A stretch of DNA of 64,000 nt from Cellulomonas sp. HZM (GTDB taxonomy: Bacteria > Actinomycetota > Actinomycetes > Actinomycetales > Cellulomonadaceae): the NCBI RefSeq assembly GCF_000708885.1, contig NZ_JEOE01000006.1, positions 62,001-126,000 on the forward strand, read 5' to 3'. The notes beneath the pieces were generated by a model, which was not told where the DNA came from, did no database searches, and saw nothing but the letters and a program-made list of their open reading frames with translations. Every line of letters begins with the position of its first letter. Position 1 is the stretch's first letter. A program made the position numbers and the translations under genes. Positions 26,924 to 36,092 of the stretch are shown here, in pieces.

Positions 26924-29900
26924 GTGGTGCTCGACCGCTTCTCCGCGCCCGCCCGGGACTGGTTCTCGGGCGCGTTCGTCGCGCCCACCGCCGCGCAGGA
27001 GGGAGCGTGGGACGCGGTGGCGAGCGGAGACCACGCGCTGGTCGTCGCCCCGACCGGGTCCGGCAAGACGCTCGCCGCGTTCCTGTGGGCGCTGGACGAC
27101 CTGCTCACGGGTGCCGTCCCCGACGACCCGCTGCAGCGGTGCCGCGTCGTCTACGTCTCGCCGCTCAAGGCGCTCGCCACCGACGTCGAGCGCAACCTGC
27201 GATCGCCGCTCGTCGGCATCGGCCAGGCCGCGACGAGGTCGGGCCTCGTGCTGCCCGAGGTCCGGGTCGGGATCCGTACCGGGGACACCCCGCCCGCCGA
27301 GCGGCGGGCGTTCGCGACGCGACCGCCGGACGTGCTCATCACGACGCCCGAGTCGCTCTACCTGGTGCTGACGTCGGGTGCTCGTGCCGGCCTCGCGGGC
27401 GTGCGCACGGTGATCGTCGACGAGATCCACGCGGTCGCGGGCACCAAGCGCGGCGCGCACCTCGCGCTCTCGCTCGAACGGCTCGACGCTCTCCTCGACC
27501 GTGAGGGAGGCCCCGGCCCCGCGCAGCGGATCGGGCTGTCGGCGACGGTCCGCCCGGTCGAGGCGGTCGCGCAGTTCCTCGCGGGCGAACGGTCACCGGC
27601 TTCCGGCGGTCGGCCCGTGCGCGTCGTGCAGCCGCCGTCGGACAAGCGCATCGAGGTCGACGTCGTCGTGCCCGTGCCGGACCTCACGGAGCTCGCGCGG
27701 CCCGCGGACGAGGAGGAGGGCGCGCCGCCCGTGCGCGCCTCGGTGTGGCCGCACGTCGAGGAACGCGTCGTCGACCTCGTCGCGGAGCACCGCTCGACGC
27801 TCGTGTTCACCAACTCCCGGCGCGGCGCCGAGCGGCTGACCGCCCGCATGAACGAGGTGTGGACCGCCCGCACGGGTGAGGACGTCCCGGAGCCCGGGGA
27901 CCTGCACGCGGCAGCGGTCCCCGGCCAGTCAGGCACCGCCGTCGGGGTCGACACGCGGGACGCCGCGACGATCCTCGCGCGTGCCCATCACGGCTCGATG
28001 AGCCGCGCGGAGCGCACGCGCACCGAGTCGGAGCTCAAGGCAGGCCGGCTGCCCGCGGTCGTCGCGACGAGCTCGCTCGAGCTCGGGATCGACATGGGCG
28101 CGGTCGACCTCGTGGTCCAGGTCGGCGCACCGCCGTCCGTCGCCTCGGGTCTCCAGCGCGTCGGGCGCGCCGGGCACCAGGTGGGAGCCGTGTCGCGCGG
28201 TGTCGTGTTCCCCACGTTCCGGGGCGAGCTGGTCCCGGCAGCGGTCACGGCCGAGCGGATGCGCGCGGGCAGCCTCGAGGCGCTCCACGTCCCGCGCAAC
28301 CCGCTCGACGTCCTGGCGCAGCAGGTCGTGGCGATGGTCGCGGTCGAGGACTGGACGGTCGACGAGCTCGCGGCCGTGGTGCGGCGCGCGGCATCGTTCG
28401 CGACCCTGGGCGACGGGACGCTGCGGGCCGTGCTGGACATGCTCGCCGGGCGCTACCCGAGCGAGGAGTTCGCCGAGCTGCGGCCGCGCATCGTGTGGGA
28501 CCGCGTGACCGACGTGCTCAGCGCTCGGCCCGGCGCACTGCGGCTCGCGGTGACGAGCGGCGGAACGATCCCGGACCGCGGGATGTACGGCGTCTTCCTC
28601 GCGGGCGACGCGACGACGAGCGACGTGCCCGTCGACCCGGAGACCACGGGCGGTCGCGTACGCGGTGGCAAGCGTGTGGGCGAGCTCGACGAGGAGATGG
28701 TCTACGAGTCGCGTGCGGGCGACACGTTCACGCTCGGGTCGAGCACGTGGCGCATCGAGGAGATCACCCCCGACCGGGTCCTGGTGTCCCCCGCCCCCGG
28801 GTTGCCCGGGCGGCTGCCCTTCTGGAAGGGCGACGCGCCGGGACGCCCCGCCGAGCTGGGCCGGGCCATGGGTGGCTGGGTGCGCTCGGTGGTGGACCAG
28901 GACGACGACGGCGCGCGCGCGACCGTCGAGGCCGCGGGGCTCGACGCCTGGGCGGCCGACAACCTCCTGACGTACCTGCGCGAGCAGCGGGCCGCGACGG
29001 GCACGGTGCCGTCGGAGACCACGCTGGTGCTCGAGCGGTTCCGCGACGAGCTGGGCGACTGGCGGATCGTGCTGCACTCGCCCTACGGCGCGCGCGTGCA
29101 CGCACCGTGGGCGATCGTCGTCGGCGCACGGCTGCGCGAGCGCTACGGCGTGGACGCCGCGGCGATGCACTCCGACGACGGCATCGTGCTACGGCTGCCG
29201 GACGTGCTCGACGCCGCCACGGGCTGGTCCGACGAGCCCGTGCTCGACGACGCGGGCGGCCCCTCGGTGGGGATCGCCGACCTGCTCGTCGACCCTGACG
29301 AGGTCGTCGACGCCGTGCGCGCCGAGCTCGGCTCGTCGGCCATGTTCGGCGCACGGTTCCGCGAGGCGGCCGGGCGTGCGCTGCTGCTCCCGCGGCGACG
29401 GCCGGACCGGCGCCAGCCCCTGTGGCAGCAGCGCCAGCGCTCGGCACAGCTGCTCTCGGTCGCGGCGCAGTACCCCGACTTCCCGATCCTGCTCGAGGCC
29501 GTCCGCGAGTGCCTGCAGGACGACTTCGACATCGATGCCCTCACCGAGCTGATGCGCGACGTCGCCCAGGGCCGGGTCAAGGTCGTCGAGGTCACCACGA
29601 GCCAGCCCTCGCCGTTCGCGCAGACGCTCCTGTTCGGGTACACCGCCCAGTTCCTGTACGACGGGGACGCGCCGCTCGCCGAGCGACGCGCGGCCGCGCT
29701 CACGCTCGACCCGACGCTGCTCGCCGAGCTTCTCGGCCAGGGCGGCGAGTCCCAGCTCGCGGACCTGCTGGACCCCGACGAGGTCGTGCGCACCGAGGCG
29801 CAGCTGTCAGGCCGCTCGACCGACCGCCAGGCGGGCACGCTCGAGCAGCTCGCCGACGCCGTCCGACGCCACGGTCCGCTCCCCGCGCGTGAGCTCGCCC

Positions 29901-32026
29901 AGCGCGTGCAGCCCGAGGTCCGCGAGCACGTCGAGGCGTGGCTCGACGAGCTCGAGCGTTCGCGGCGCGTGATCCGCGTGCGGCTGGGCGGCGTCCCCGC
30001 GGAGCGGTCCGAGCAGTGGGCCGCGATCGAGGACGCCGGCCGGCTGCGCGACGCGCTCGGCGTCGCGCTCCCCGTCGGTGTCCCGGAGGCGTTCACGGAG
30101 GTCGTGCCCGATCCCGTGGGCGACCTGCTGCGCCGCTACGCGCGCACGCACGGCCCGTTCGCGGCGGCTCAGGCGGCCGAGCACCACGGCTGGGGCGTCG
30201 CGGTGGTGACCGAGTCGCTGCGTCGGCTCGAGCGCTCGGGGGTGCTGGTCCAGGGCAGGCTCAGGCCGGACGTGCTGGGCGGCACGGGCGACGAGTTCTG
30301 CGACGCCGAGGTGCTGCGCACGCTGCGTCGCCGCTCGCTCGCGGCGCTGCGCTCGCAGGTCGAGCCGGTCGACCCCGCGACGCTCGGGGTGTTCCTGCCC
30401 CGGTGGCACGGGGTGCGGCCCGTCACGGGTGCCGTCCGCTCGTCCGCCGGGTCGGCGCTGCGGGGAGTGGACGGCGTCGCGCGGGTCGTCGAGCAGCTCG
30501 CGGGCTACCCCGTGCCGGCGTCCGCGCTCGAGCAGCTGGTGCTGCCCGCGCGCGTCGCCGACTACTCGCCCGCGATGCTCGACGAGCTGACGGCCGCCGG
30601 TGAGGTGCTGTGGGCCGGGCACTCGGCCCTCGCAGGGCACGACGGCCTGGTGTCGCTCCACCCGACCGCCGTCGCCGACCTCACGCTTCCGGCGCCGGGC
30701 GGCGACGAGCGCGGCGTGGACGTGTCGACGCCGCTGCACCGCGCGGTGCTCGCCGCCCTCGACGGAGGCGGTGCATGGTTCGTCGGACCGCTCACGCAGC
30801 GCGTGCGTGAGCAGCTCGCGGTCGCGTCCGACGGGGCCCGGTTCGACGCCGTGCCTGACGCGGGACCTCACGCTGGGCCCGGCTCCGAGGTCGACGCCGG
30901 GCCGGCTCGGGGCCCGGCGGGCGCCGTGTCCAGCGTCGACGTCGCGGGCGCCCTGTGGCACCTGGTGTGGGCGGGACTCGTGACCAACGACAGCCTCGCA
31001 CCGCTGCGCGCATGGCTCGGCACGGGATCGACCGCGCACCGCACCCGTCCGGCCGCGCCCCGCCAGCGCGCCGTGCGCCCGCGGCTCGGGCTGCGCGCGG
31101 CGGCGCGTGTCGCCGCGGCGACGGACCCGGCGGGCGGCGCCGCGGGCGGCCGCTGGTCGCTGCTGCCCGCGCGCGAGCCCGACCCGACGCTGCGCGCCCA
31201 TGCCGCCGCCGCGCAGCTGCTGGACCGGCACGGGGTGCTCACGCGCGCCGTGGCTCCGTCCGAGGGGCTCGGAGGCCGCTTCACGGACGTCTACCGGGTC
31301 CTGGCCGCGCTCGAGCAGGCCGGCCAGGTGCGGCGCGGGTACTTCGTCGAGCGGCTCGGCGGATCGCAGTTCGCCCTGCCTGGTGCCGTTGACCGCCTCC
31401 GCGTCGACGCCCAGCTGGTCGAGGCCGCGGCCCGACGGGCCGCGGACGCACGGGCATACGACGCGGCGCCCGGGCACAGCGGCTCGTGGGACAACAGCGC
31501 GTCGGACGGCGGCGCATGGGACGGCGGTTCATGGGACTCGACGACCGGCCCGGACGCGTCTCGTGCGGGTGGGCCCTTCGGGGCCGCCCCCGCGGTCGGC
31601 GTCGGGCCGGGGTCCGCCGAGCCGTCGTACGAGGTGGTCCTCGCGGCCACCGATCCCGCGAACCCGTACGGTGCGGCGCTCGCGTGGCCCGAACCGCCGC
31701 GCGACCGGACCGCCGACGCACCCCGCCACCGCCCGGGACGCAAGGCCGGTGCGCTCGTCGTGCTGGTCGACGGCGTCCTCGTCCTCTACGTCGAGCGTGG
31801 TGGCCGCACCGCGCTCACGTTCACCGACGACGACGCACCGCTCTCGGCCGCGGCCGACGCGCTCGCGGCAACGGTCCGCGCCGGACGCGTCGGGCGGATC
31901 ACGATCGCGCGGATCGATGGGACCGAGGTCCTCGCGGGAGGAGCGGCGCGCGGGACGCTCGGCCGGGCGTTGACCTCCGCCGGGTTCACCACGACACCGC
32001 GCGGCATGCGCCTGGGCCCGACGTGA
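26924..32026 (+). CDS. lhr: Lhr-type ATP-dependent helicase (Large helicase-related)
   Basis: A 1700-residue Lhr with Walker A APTGSGKT at residues 42-49 and DEIH at 166-169. A second RecA domain follows ('LVFTNSRRGAERLT', 'SSLELGIDMGAVDLV', 'QRVGRAGHQ'), then the winged-helix and Lhr-core domains and the long Lhr-CTD. The family unwinds 3'-5' in DNA repair. Two low-complexity linkers (Asp/Gly/Pro-rich near residues 1310-1330, Gly/Ser/Trp/Asp-rich near 1520-1550) lie in the C-terminal half. The GTG at 26924 starts the conserved 'VVLDRFSAPARDWF'; GACGAT ends 6 bases before it, so a leaderless start is likely. nei follows 63 bases downstream, a known actinobacterial pairing. Confidence 0.93.
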   Translation: MVLDRFSAPARDWFSGAFVAPTAAQEGAWDAVASGDHALVVAPTGSGKTLAAFLWALDDLLTGAVPDDPLQRCRVVYVSPLKALATDVERNLRSPLVGIGQAATRSGLVLPEVRVGIRTGDTPPAERRAFATRPPDVLITTPESLYLVLTSGARAGLAGVRTVIVDEIHAVAGTKRGAHLALSLERLDALLDREGGPGPAQRIGLSATVRPVEAVAQFLAGERSPASGGRPVRVVQPPSDKRIEVDVVVPVPDLTELARPADEEEGAPPVRASVWPHVEERVVDLVAEHRSTLVFTNSRRGAERLTARMNEVWTARTGEDVPEPGDLHAAAVPGQSGTAVGVDTRDAATILARAHHGSMSRAERTRTESELKAGRLPAVVATSSLELGIDMGAVDLVVQVGAPPSVASGLQRVGRAGHQVGAVSRGVVFPTFRGELVPAAVTAERMRAGSLEALHVPRNPLDVLAQQVVAMVAVEDWTVDELAAVVRRAASFATLGDGTLRAVLDMLAGRYPSEEFAELRPRIVWDRVTDVLSARPGALRLAVTSGGTIPDRGMYGVFLAGDATTSDVPVDPETTGGRVRGGKRVGELDEEMVYESRAGDTFTLGSSTWRIEEITPDRVLVSPAPGLPGRLPFWKGDAPGRPAELGRAMGGWVRSVVDQDDDGARATVEAAGLDAWAADNLLTYLREQRAATGTVPSETTLVLERFRDELGDWRIVLHSPYGARVHAPWAIVVGARLRERYGVDAAAMHSDDGIVLRLPDVLDAATGWSDEPVLDDAGGPSVGIADLLVDPDEVVDAVRAELGSSAMFGARFREAAGRALLLPRRRPDRRQPLWQQRQRSAQLLSVAAQYPDFPILLEAVRECLQDDFDIDALTELMRDVAQGRVKVVEVTTSQPSPFAQTLLFGYTAQFLYDGDAPLAERRAAALTLDPTLLAELLGQGGESQLADLLDPDEVVRTEAQLSGRSTDRQAGTLEQLADAVRRHGPLPARELAQRVQPEVREHVEAWLDELERSRRVIRVRLGGVPAERSEQWAAIEDAGRLRDALGVALPVGVPEAFTEVVPDPVGDLLRRYARTHGPFAAAQAAEHHGWGVAVVTESLRRLERSGVLVQGRLRPDVLGGTGDEFCDAEVLRTLRRRSLAALRSQVEPVDPATLGVFLPRWHGVRPVTGAVRSSAGSALRGVDGVARVVEQLAGYPVPASALEQLVLPARVADYSPAMLDELTAAGEVLWAGHSALAGHDGLVSLHPTAVADLTLPAPGGDERGVDVSTPLHRAVLAALDGGGAWFVGPLTQRVREQLAVASDGARFDAVPDAGPHAGPGSEVDAGPARGPAGAVSSVDVAGALWHLVWAGLVTNDSLAPLRAWLGTGSTAHRTRPAAPRQRAVRPRLGLRAAARVAAATDPAGGAAGGRWSLLPAREPDPTLRAHAAAAQLLDRHGVLTRAVAPSEGLGGRFTDVYRVLAALEQAGQVRRGYFVERLGGSQFALPGAVDRLRVDAQLVEAAARRAADARAYDAAPGHSGSWDNSASDGGAWDGGSWDSTTGPDASRAGGPFGAAPAVGVGPGSAEPSYEVVLAATDPANPYGAALAWPEPPRDRTADAPRHRPGRKAGALVVLVDGVLVLYVERGGRTALTFTDDDAPLSAAADALAATVRAGRVGRITIARIDGTEVLAGGAARGTLGRALTSAGFTTTPRGMRLGPT

Positions 32027-32067
32027 GGGACAGCGTCGTGAGGGGCACCGTCGTGAGGGGCACCGTG
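32023..32067 (+). repeat. Three tandem 15-base units across the lhr stop
   Basis: GTGAGGGACAGCGTC, GTGAGGGGCACCGTC and GTGAGGGGCACCGTG follow one another. The first contains the lhr TGA. All three begin with GTGAGG, and the array ends just before nei. Confidence 0.8.
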
Positions 32068-32089
32068 GTGCGGCGCACGGGGGCGACGG

Positions 32090-32854
32090 ATGCCTGAGGG
32101 CGACGTGCTGCGCCGGACCGCCGGGATGCTGGACCGCACGCTGGCCGGGCGCGCGCTGGTACGAGCGGAGCTGCGCTGGCCCACGCTCGCGACCGCCGAC
32201 CTCACCGGAGCGACGGTGCTCGGGACACGCCCCTACGGCAAGCACCTGCTGACGCGGCTCGACGACGGGCGCACGCTGCACACGCACCTGCGCATGGACG
32301 GCACGTGGCGTTCGGCACCGACGGGGTCGCCGCGTGCCGCGGCGAGGTCCCCGCAGGTCCGTGCCGTGCTGGCCAACGACACCTGGACGGCGTTCGGCCG
32401 ACTGCTCGGGATGATGGACCTGGTTCCGACCCGTCAGGAGCACACGCTCGTCGGCCACCTGGGGCCGGACCTCCTGGACGACGTGGTCGACGTCGAGGAG
32501 ATCCTGCGCCGCTGGTCGGCCGCCGGACCGACGCCCGTCGCGGAGGTCCTCCTCGACCAACGGGTCGCCGCGGGGCTCGGCACGATCTACACCGCGGAGT
32601 CACTCTTCGCGGAGCGCATCTGGCCGTGGACCCCGGCGGACCAGGTCACCGATCCCGCGCGGCTCCTGCTGGTGGCGCGCCGCCAGATGCAGCGCTCGGT
32701 CCTGGCCGACGAGCGCCCCGAGAAGGTCCACGCCAGGCTGCGTCGGCCGTGCGTGCGGTGCGGCACGCCGATCGCGGTGGGTCAGGCTCGCCGGCCGCCG
32801 CAGGAGCGCCCGATCTTCTACTGCCCGAGGTGCCAGCGCCGGCCGTCCCCCTGA
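32090..32854 (+). CDS. nei: Formamidopyrimidine/endonuclease VIII family DNA glycosylase
   Basis: A 254-residue Fpg/Nei-family base-excision glycosylase/lyase. It has the N-terminal catalytic Pro2-Glu3 ('MPEGD'), the H2TH segment ('VAEVLLDQRVAAGLGTIY'), and a C-terminal zinc finger 'CVRCGTPI' with 'FYCPRCQ'. 'MPEGD' and the overall pattern favour the Nei/Nei2 branch over Fpg. It lies directly downstream of lhr, so both repair proteins are probably co-expressed. Confidence 0.9.
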   Translation: MPEGDVLRRTAGMLDRTLAGRALVRAELRWPTLATADLTGATVLGTRPYGKHLLTRLDDGRTLHTHLRMDGTWRSAPTGSPRAAARSPQVRAVLANDTWTAFGRLLGMMDLVPTRQEHTLVGHLGPDLLDDVVDVEEILRRWSAAGPTPVAEVLLDQRVAAGLGTIYTAESLFAERIWPWTPADQVTDPARLLLVARRQMQRSVLADERPEKVHARLRRPCVRCGTPIAVGQARRPPQERPIFYCPRCQRRPSP

Positions 32855-32902
32855 GCCGTTCCGGCGGGGTCCAGGCCGGGCGCGCAGCCGGGGCCGGAAC
32901 GA

Positions 32903-32941
32903 CGGACGGGCCGCCGACCACACAGGTCGACGGCCCGTCCG
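32903..32941. terminator. Bidirectional terminator between nei and clgR
   Basis: A perfect 11-bp outer stem (32903-32913 with 32931-32941) extends inward by five more pairs past one mismatch to an ACACA loop. It sits between the convergent stops of nei and clgR. Confidence 0.85.
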
Positions 32942-32970
32942 AGGAGACTGCGTCCGGCAGACGCCCGCGC

Positions 32971-33312
32971 TCAGCCGATCGGCGCGAGCTCCGCGCGTGT
33001 GCGCGCCCAACCGGCGTCGATCACGCCGTCGAGCGATGCCGCGAGGTCCACCGGCACGGTGTCGGGGATCAGGAGCCCCTCGGCCACCGCGACCCGGTCG
33101 CTCACCTCGCGCAGCACGAGCGACATGGGGACGTCGAGCGCCTCGCAGATGCTGTGCAGCAGCTCCGACGACGCTTCCTTCTGACCGCGCTCGACCTCGC
33201 TCAGGTATCCGAGCGAGACGCGTGCGGCCGACGAGACCTCTCGCAGGGTCCGCCCTTGACGCTGCCGCGCATCCCGCAGCACGTCGCCGATCTCTCGACG
33301 GAGTACGACCAT
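32971..33312 (-). CDS. clgR: ClgR-like XRE-family regulator
   Basis: A 113-residue HTH protein: '[20 protein letters not shown]', then '[20 protein letters not shown]' (helix-turn-helix) and '[16 protein letters not shown]'. This matches ClgR, the activator of clp protease genes in actinomycetes. The C-terminus lacks an obvious Ala-Ala degron. The ATG at 33312 is preceded by GGGGGAG. cinA and pgsA lie upstream on the same strand, the conserved pgsA-cinA-clgR order, but 290 bases without a gene separate clgR from cinA; I saw no other element there. Confidence 0.87.
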   Translation of the reverse strand: MVVLRREIGDVLRDARQRQGRTLREVSSAARVSLGYLSEVERGQKEASSELLHSICEALDVPMSLVLREVSDRVAVAEGLLIPDTVPVDLAASLDGVIDAGWARTRAELAPIG

Positions 33313-33602
33313 CGGGGCTCCCCCTCTCGCGACTGCTCGACCTTCATCACGTGCACCGACGCCGGCCACGTCACCGCTCGTCGCGGCACCACGCCGACCG
33401 TGCATGCCTACCACGGCTGTGTCACCGTACCTTGCACCACCGACACGACGCTGTGCGGGCCGAGCCGGCGGTCGGGTTGTCATCACGGACCTAGCAACGA
33501 CGCGGCAGGCCAGTGTGTTCCCGTGCGCGGTGGCGGCCGGGACGCAGGCACGAGATCTTCACCCGCGCCCCGCCGCACGGACGTACGGCCGTCCGGGTGA
33601 CC

Positions 33603-34124
33603 TCATGCCTCGCGGGTGCCGACGACGTCGAGCGCGAGCTGCAGCACGGCGTCGGTCGCGGCCGCCCTGACGTCGTCGCGCGTGCCGACGACGACCAGGC
33701 CGCGGTGCGCGTCCGTCGTCGGGTCGCCCGCACGTGCCGTGACGTGCACGGCGACGTGCACGGTGCCCGCATCGTGCCCGTCGGCCGGTCCCGGTCCCGC
33801 GACGCCGGTCGTCGCGAGGCCCACGTCGGCACCCAGCACCACCGCGACGCCGCGGGCCATCTGGGCCGCGACCTCCGGGTGGACGGGTCCGTGCCGGTCG
33901 AGCAGGTCGCGGTCGACGGCGAGCACGGTCGCCTTGAGGTCGGTCGCGTAGGCGACGACTCCACCGCGCAGCACGGTCGACGCGCCCGGGACGTCGACGA
34001 GGCGGGCGGTGACCAGCCCGCCCGTGAGCGACTCGGCCACGGCGAGCGTCAGCCCACGCACCCGCAGCGCGTCGAGCAGCACGTGCGCGCGCTCGGCCGC
34101 CGTGTCGGGCGCTTCGCCTCGCAC
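33603..34124 (-). CDS. cinA: CinA C-terminal domain protein (nicotinamide-nucleotide amidase)
   Basis: A 173-residue stand-alone CinA amidohydrolase domain, PncC-like, converting NMN to nicotinate mononucleotide in the pyridine nucleotide cycle. Motifs: 'LAVAESLTGGLVTARL', 'GGVVAYATDLKATVLAV', 'GLATTGVAGPGPADG', 'GTVHVAV'. The N-terminal ADP-ribose pyrophosphatase half of full-length CinA is absent, as in many actinomycetes. The gene begins 6 bases after pgsA ends. Confidence 0.88.
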   Translation of the reverse strand: MRGEAPDTAAERAHVLLDALRVRGLTLAVAESLTGGLVTARLVDVPGASTVLRGGVVAYATDLKATVLAVDRDLLDRHGPVHPEVAAQMARGVAVVLGADVGLATTGVAGPGPADGHDAGTVHVAVHVTARAGDPTTDAHRGLVVVGTRDDVRAAATDAVLQLALDVVGTREA

Positions 34125-34130
34125 GTCGCG

Positions 34131-34724
34131 TCAGACCTCGGGCGGCACGGTGACGGCCGTCCGGCGGATGCGTGCCGCGGTCCGCAGGTAGTCGACCCCG
34201 GTGACCACGGTGACCACCACAGCCGCGACCATCGAGACCACAGCCACCACGTGGACCCAGCCGGGCAGCGCGTCCCACGGCAGCACGTACAGCCCGATCG
34301 CGAACGACTGCAGGACCGTCTTGACCTTGCCCCCGCGCGAGGCCGGCAGGACGAGGTAGCGCAGGAGCCGCAGCCGCATGACGGTGATGCCCAGCTCGCG
34401 CACGAGGATCACGACGGTGACCCACCACCACAGGTCGCCCAGCCAGGACAGCAGGACCAGTGCGGTGCCCATGAGCAGCTTGTCGGCGATCGGGTCCAGA
34501 AGCTTGCCGAGATCCGTGATCGACCCCGTGCGCCGGGCCCACCAGCCGTCGACGCGGTCCGTGACGGCGGCGACGAGGAAGATGCCGGCGGCGACGAGGC
34601 GGCCGGTGGTGCTGTGCCCACCGTCGACGAGCATGGCCCACGCGAAGAACGGCACGAGCGCGATGCGCAGCATCGTCAGGAGGTTCGCGGCGTTCCACAC
34701 CGAGGGCGATTCGGGGGTGGTCAC
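34131..34724 (-). CDS. pgsA: CDP-diacylglycerol-glycerol-3-phosphate 3-phosphatidyltransferase family protein
   Basis: A 197-residue integral membrane CDP-alcohol phosphatidyltransferase with about five membrane helices. The signature D-G-x2-A-R-x8-G-x3-D-x3-D is complete in 'DRVDGWWARRTG' plus 'DLGKLLDPIADKLL'. Phosphatidylglycerol-phosphate synthase is the likely role. The GTG at 34724 was chosen because TAGGCT on the minus strand (34731-34736) ends exactly 6 bases upstream, giving a leaderless message; a GTG two codons further up falls within the promoter spacer. Confidence 0.88.
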   Translation of the reverse strand: MTTPESPSVWNAANLLTMLRIALVPFFAWAMLVDGGHSTTGRLVAAGIFLVAAVTDRVDGWWARRTGSITDLGKLLDPIADKLLMGTALVLLSWLGDLWWWVTVVILVRELGITVMRLRLLRYLVLPASRGGKVKTVLQSFAIGLYVLPWDALPGWVHVVAVVSMVAAVVVTVVTGVDYLRTAARIRRTAVTVPPEV

Positions 34725-34730
34725 GCCCAC

Positions 34731-34740
34731 AGCCTAGAAT
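34731..34740. promoter_or_regulatory. Overlapping divergent -10 elements of pgsA and capA
   Basis: TAGGCT on the minus strand (34731-34736) and TAGAAT on the plus strand (34735-34740) share two bases. RNA polymerase could open only one of the two at a time, so the two genes may be expressed reciprocally. Confidence 0.55.
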
Positions 34741-34772
34741 CCCCGCGGCTCTCCTTCGACGAAAGGCCCCAT

Positions 34773-36092
34773 GTGACGCGTCACGTCCGCCGGCACCGCC
34801 GGTCGCGACTCGTCGCGTCCCTGGCCACGCTCGCCCTCGTCCTGGCCGTCGTCGGCGGCATCGCCGTCGCCCTGCGTCCCGCCGCGACCGACGCCGCGCT
34901 GCCGTCGCCCGGTGCCCGACCGCAGGTCCCGAGCGCGACGAGCACGGCGACGCCGGACGAGACGCCGACGGTCGCACCGACGCCCGAGCCCGACGCGCAG
35001 CTCACGATCGTCGCCGCGGGTGACGTGCTGCCGCACCTCCCCGTGGACGCATCGGCCCGGACGGCGAACGGCTACGACTTCGGCAAGCTCCTCGCGGGCA
35101 TGGACGACTGGGTGGCGGGCGCGGACCTCGCGCTGTGCCACATGGAGGTGCCGATCGCGCCCGCGGGCAAGAAGCCGTCGGGGTACCCGCTGTTCGGCGC
35201 GCCGAAGCAGATCGCGCAGGCGCTCAAGGACCAGGGCTGGGACGGCTGCTCGACCGCGTCGAACCACTCGGTGGACCGCGGGTTCGCGGGCATCACGGCG
35301 ACGCTCGACGCGTTCGACGCCGTCGGCCTGGGCCACGCCGGGACGGCACGCACCGCGAAGGAGGCGGCGCAGCCACAGCTCTACCGGCTCGAGCGCGCCG
35401 GGCAGACGATCACGGTCGCGCACATCGCGGCCGCCTACGGGACCAACGGCATGCCGATCGACGCCGACAAGCCGTGGTCGGTCGAGCTCATCGACGTGCC
35501 GACGATGGTCGAGCAGGCCAAGGAGGCCCGTGCCGCGGGTGCGGACCTCGTGGTCGCGAGCGTGCACTGCTGCGTCGAGTACCAGACGCAGCCCACTGCG
35601 GAGCAGGAGCAGATCGACCAGCAGCTCGCCGACTCGGGCGAGATCGACCTGGTCATCGGCCACCACGCGCACGTGCCGCAGCCGGTCGCGCGCCTGCAGG
35701 GCGGCCCGGACGGTCGCGGCATGTGGGTGGCCTACGGCCTCGGCAACTTCGTGTCGAACCAGGACGCGGCGTGCTGCGTCCCGGAGACCGACTCGGGGAT
35801 CTTCCTCACGGCGCACGTCGTGAGCCCCGCCGCCGATCCCGCCACTGGCGCGAAGGCCGGACCGGCGCGCATCGACATGGTGGAGTGGACCGGGGTCACG
35901 GTGGACCGCCTGGGCGGGCACCGCGTGCATGCGCTCCCGGACATCACCGACGGGGTGGGCAAGCTGTCGGCCAAGCAGGTCGCGCAGCGTGAGGGACGCG
36001 TCGCGAAGGCCGCGGGGCACGAGGCCCCCGAGCGCACGATCCCCGTGACGCCGACCGGACCGGCGCCCGTCGTCGTCATGCGGAAGGGCTGA
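34773..36092 (+). CDS. CapA family protein (poly-gamma-glutamate/capsule type, metallophosphatase fold)
   Basis: 439 residues. An N-terminal basic stretch and membrane helix (about 12-33, 'LVASLATLALVLAVVGGIAVAL') are followed by a Thr/Pro linker and a CapA domain ('LTIVAAGDVLPHLPVD', 'LCHMEVPI', 'STASNHSVDRGFAGI', 'LVVASVHCCVEYQTQP', 'DLVIGHHAHVPQPV', 'YGLGNFVSNQ'). It is probably anchored outside the membrane and acts on an envelope polymer or phosphodiester. No capB/capC genes are near. The GTG start has AAAGG upstream and is overlapped by an out-of-frame ATG-TGA. The 3' end overlaps the opposite GGDEF gene by 17 bases. Confidence 0.85.
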   Translation: MTRHVRRHRRSRLVASLATLALVLAVVGGIAVALRPAATDAALPSPGARPQVPSATSTATPDETPTVAPTPEPDAQLTIVAAGDVLPHLPVDASARTANGYDFGKLLAGMDDWVAGADLALCHMEVPIAPAGKKPSGYPLFGAPKQIAQALKDQGWDGCSTASNHSVDRGFAGITATLDAFDAVGLGHAGTARTAKEAAQPQLYRLERAGQTITVAHIAAAYGTNGMPIDADKPWSVELIDVPTMVEQAKEARAAGADLVVASVHCCVEYQTQPTAEQEQIDQQLADSGEIDLVIGHHAHVPQPVARLQGGPDGRGMWVAYGLGNFVSNQDAACCVPETDSGIFLTAHVVSPAADPATGAKAGPARIDMVEWTGVTVDRLGGHRVHALPDITDGVGKLSAKQVAQREGRVAKAAGHEAPERTIPVTPTGPAPVVVMRKG

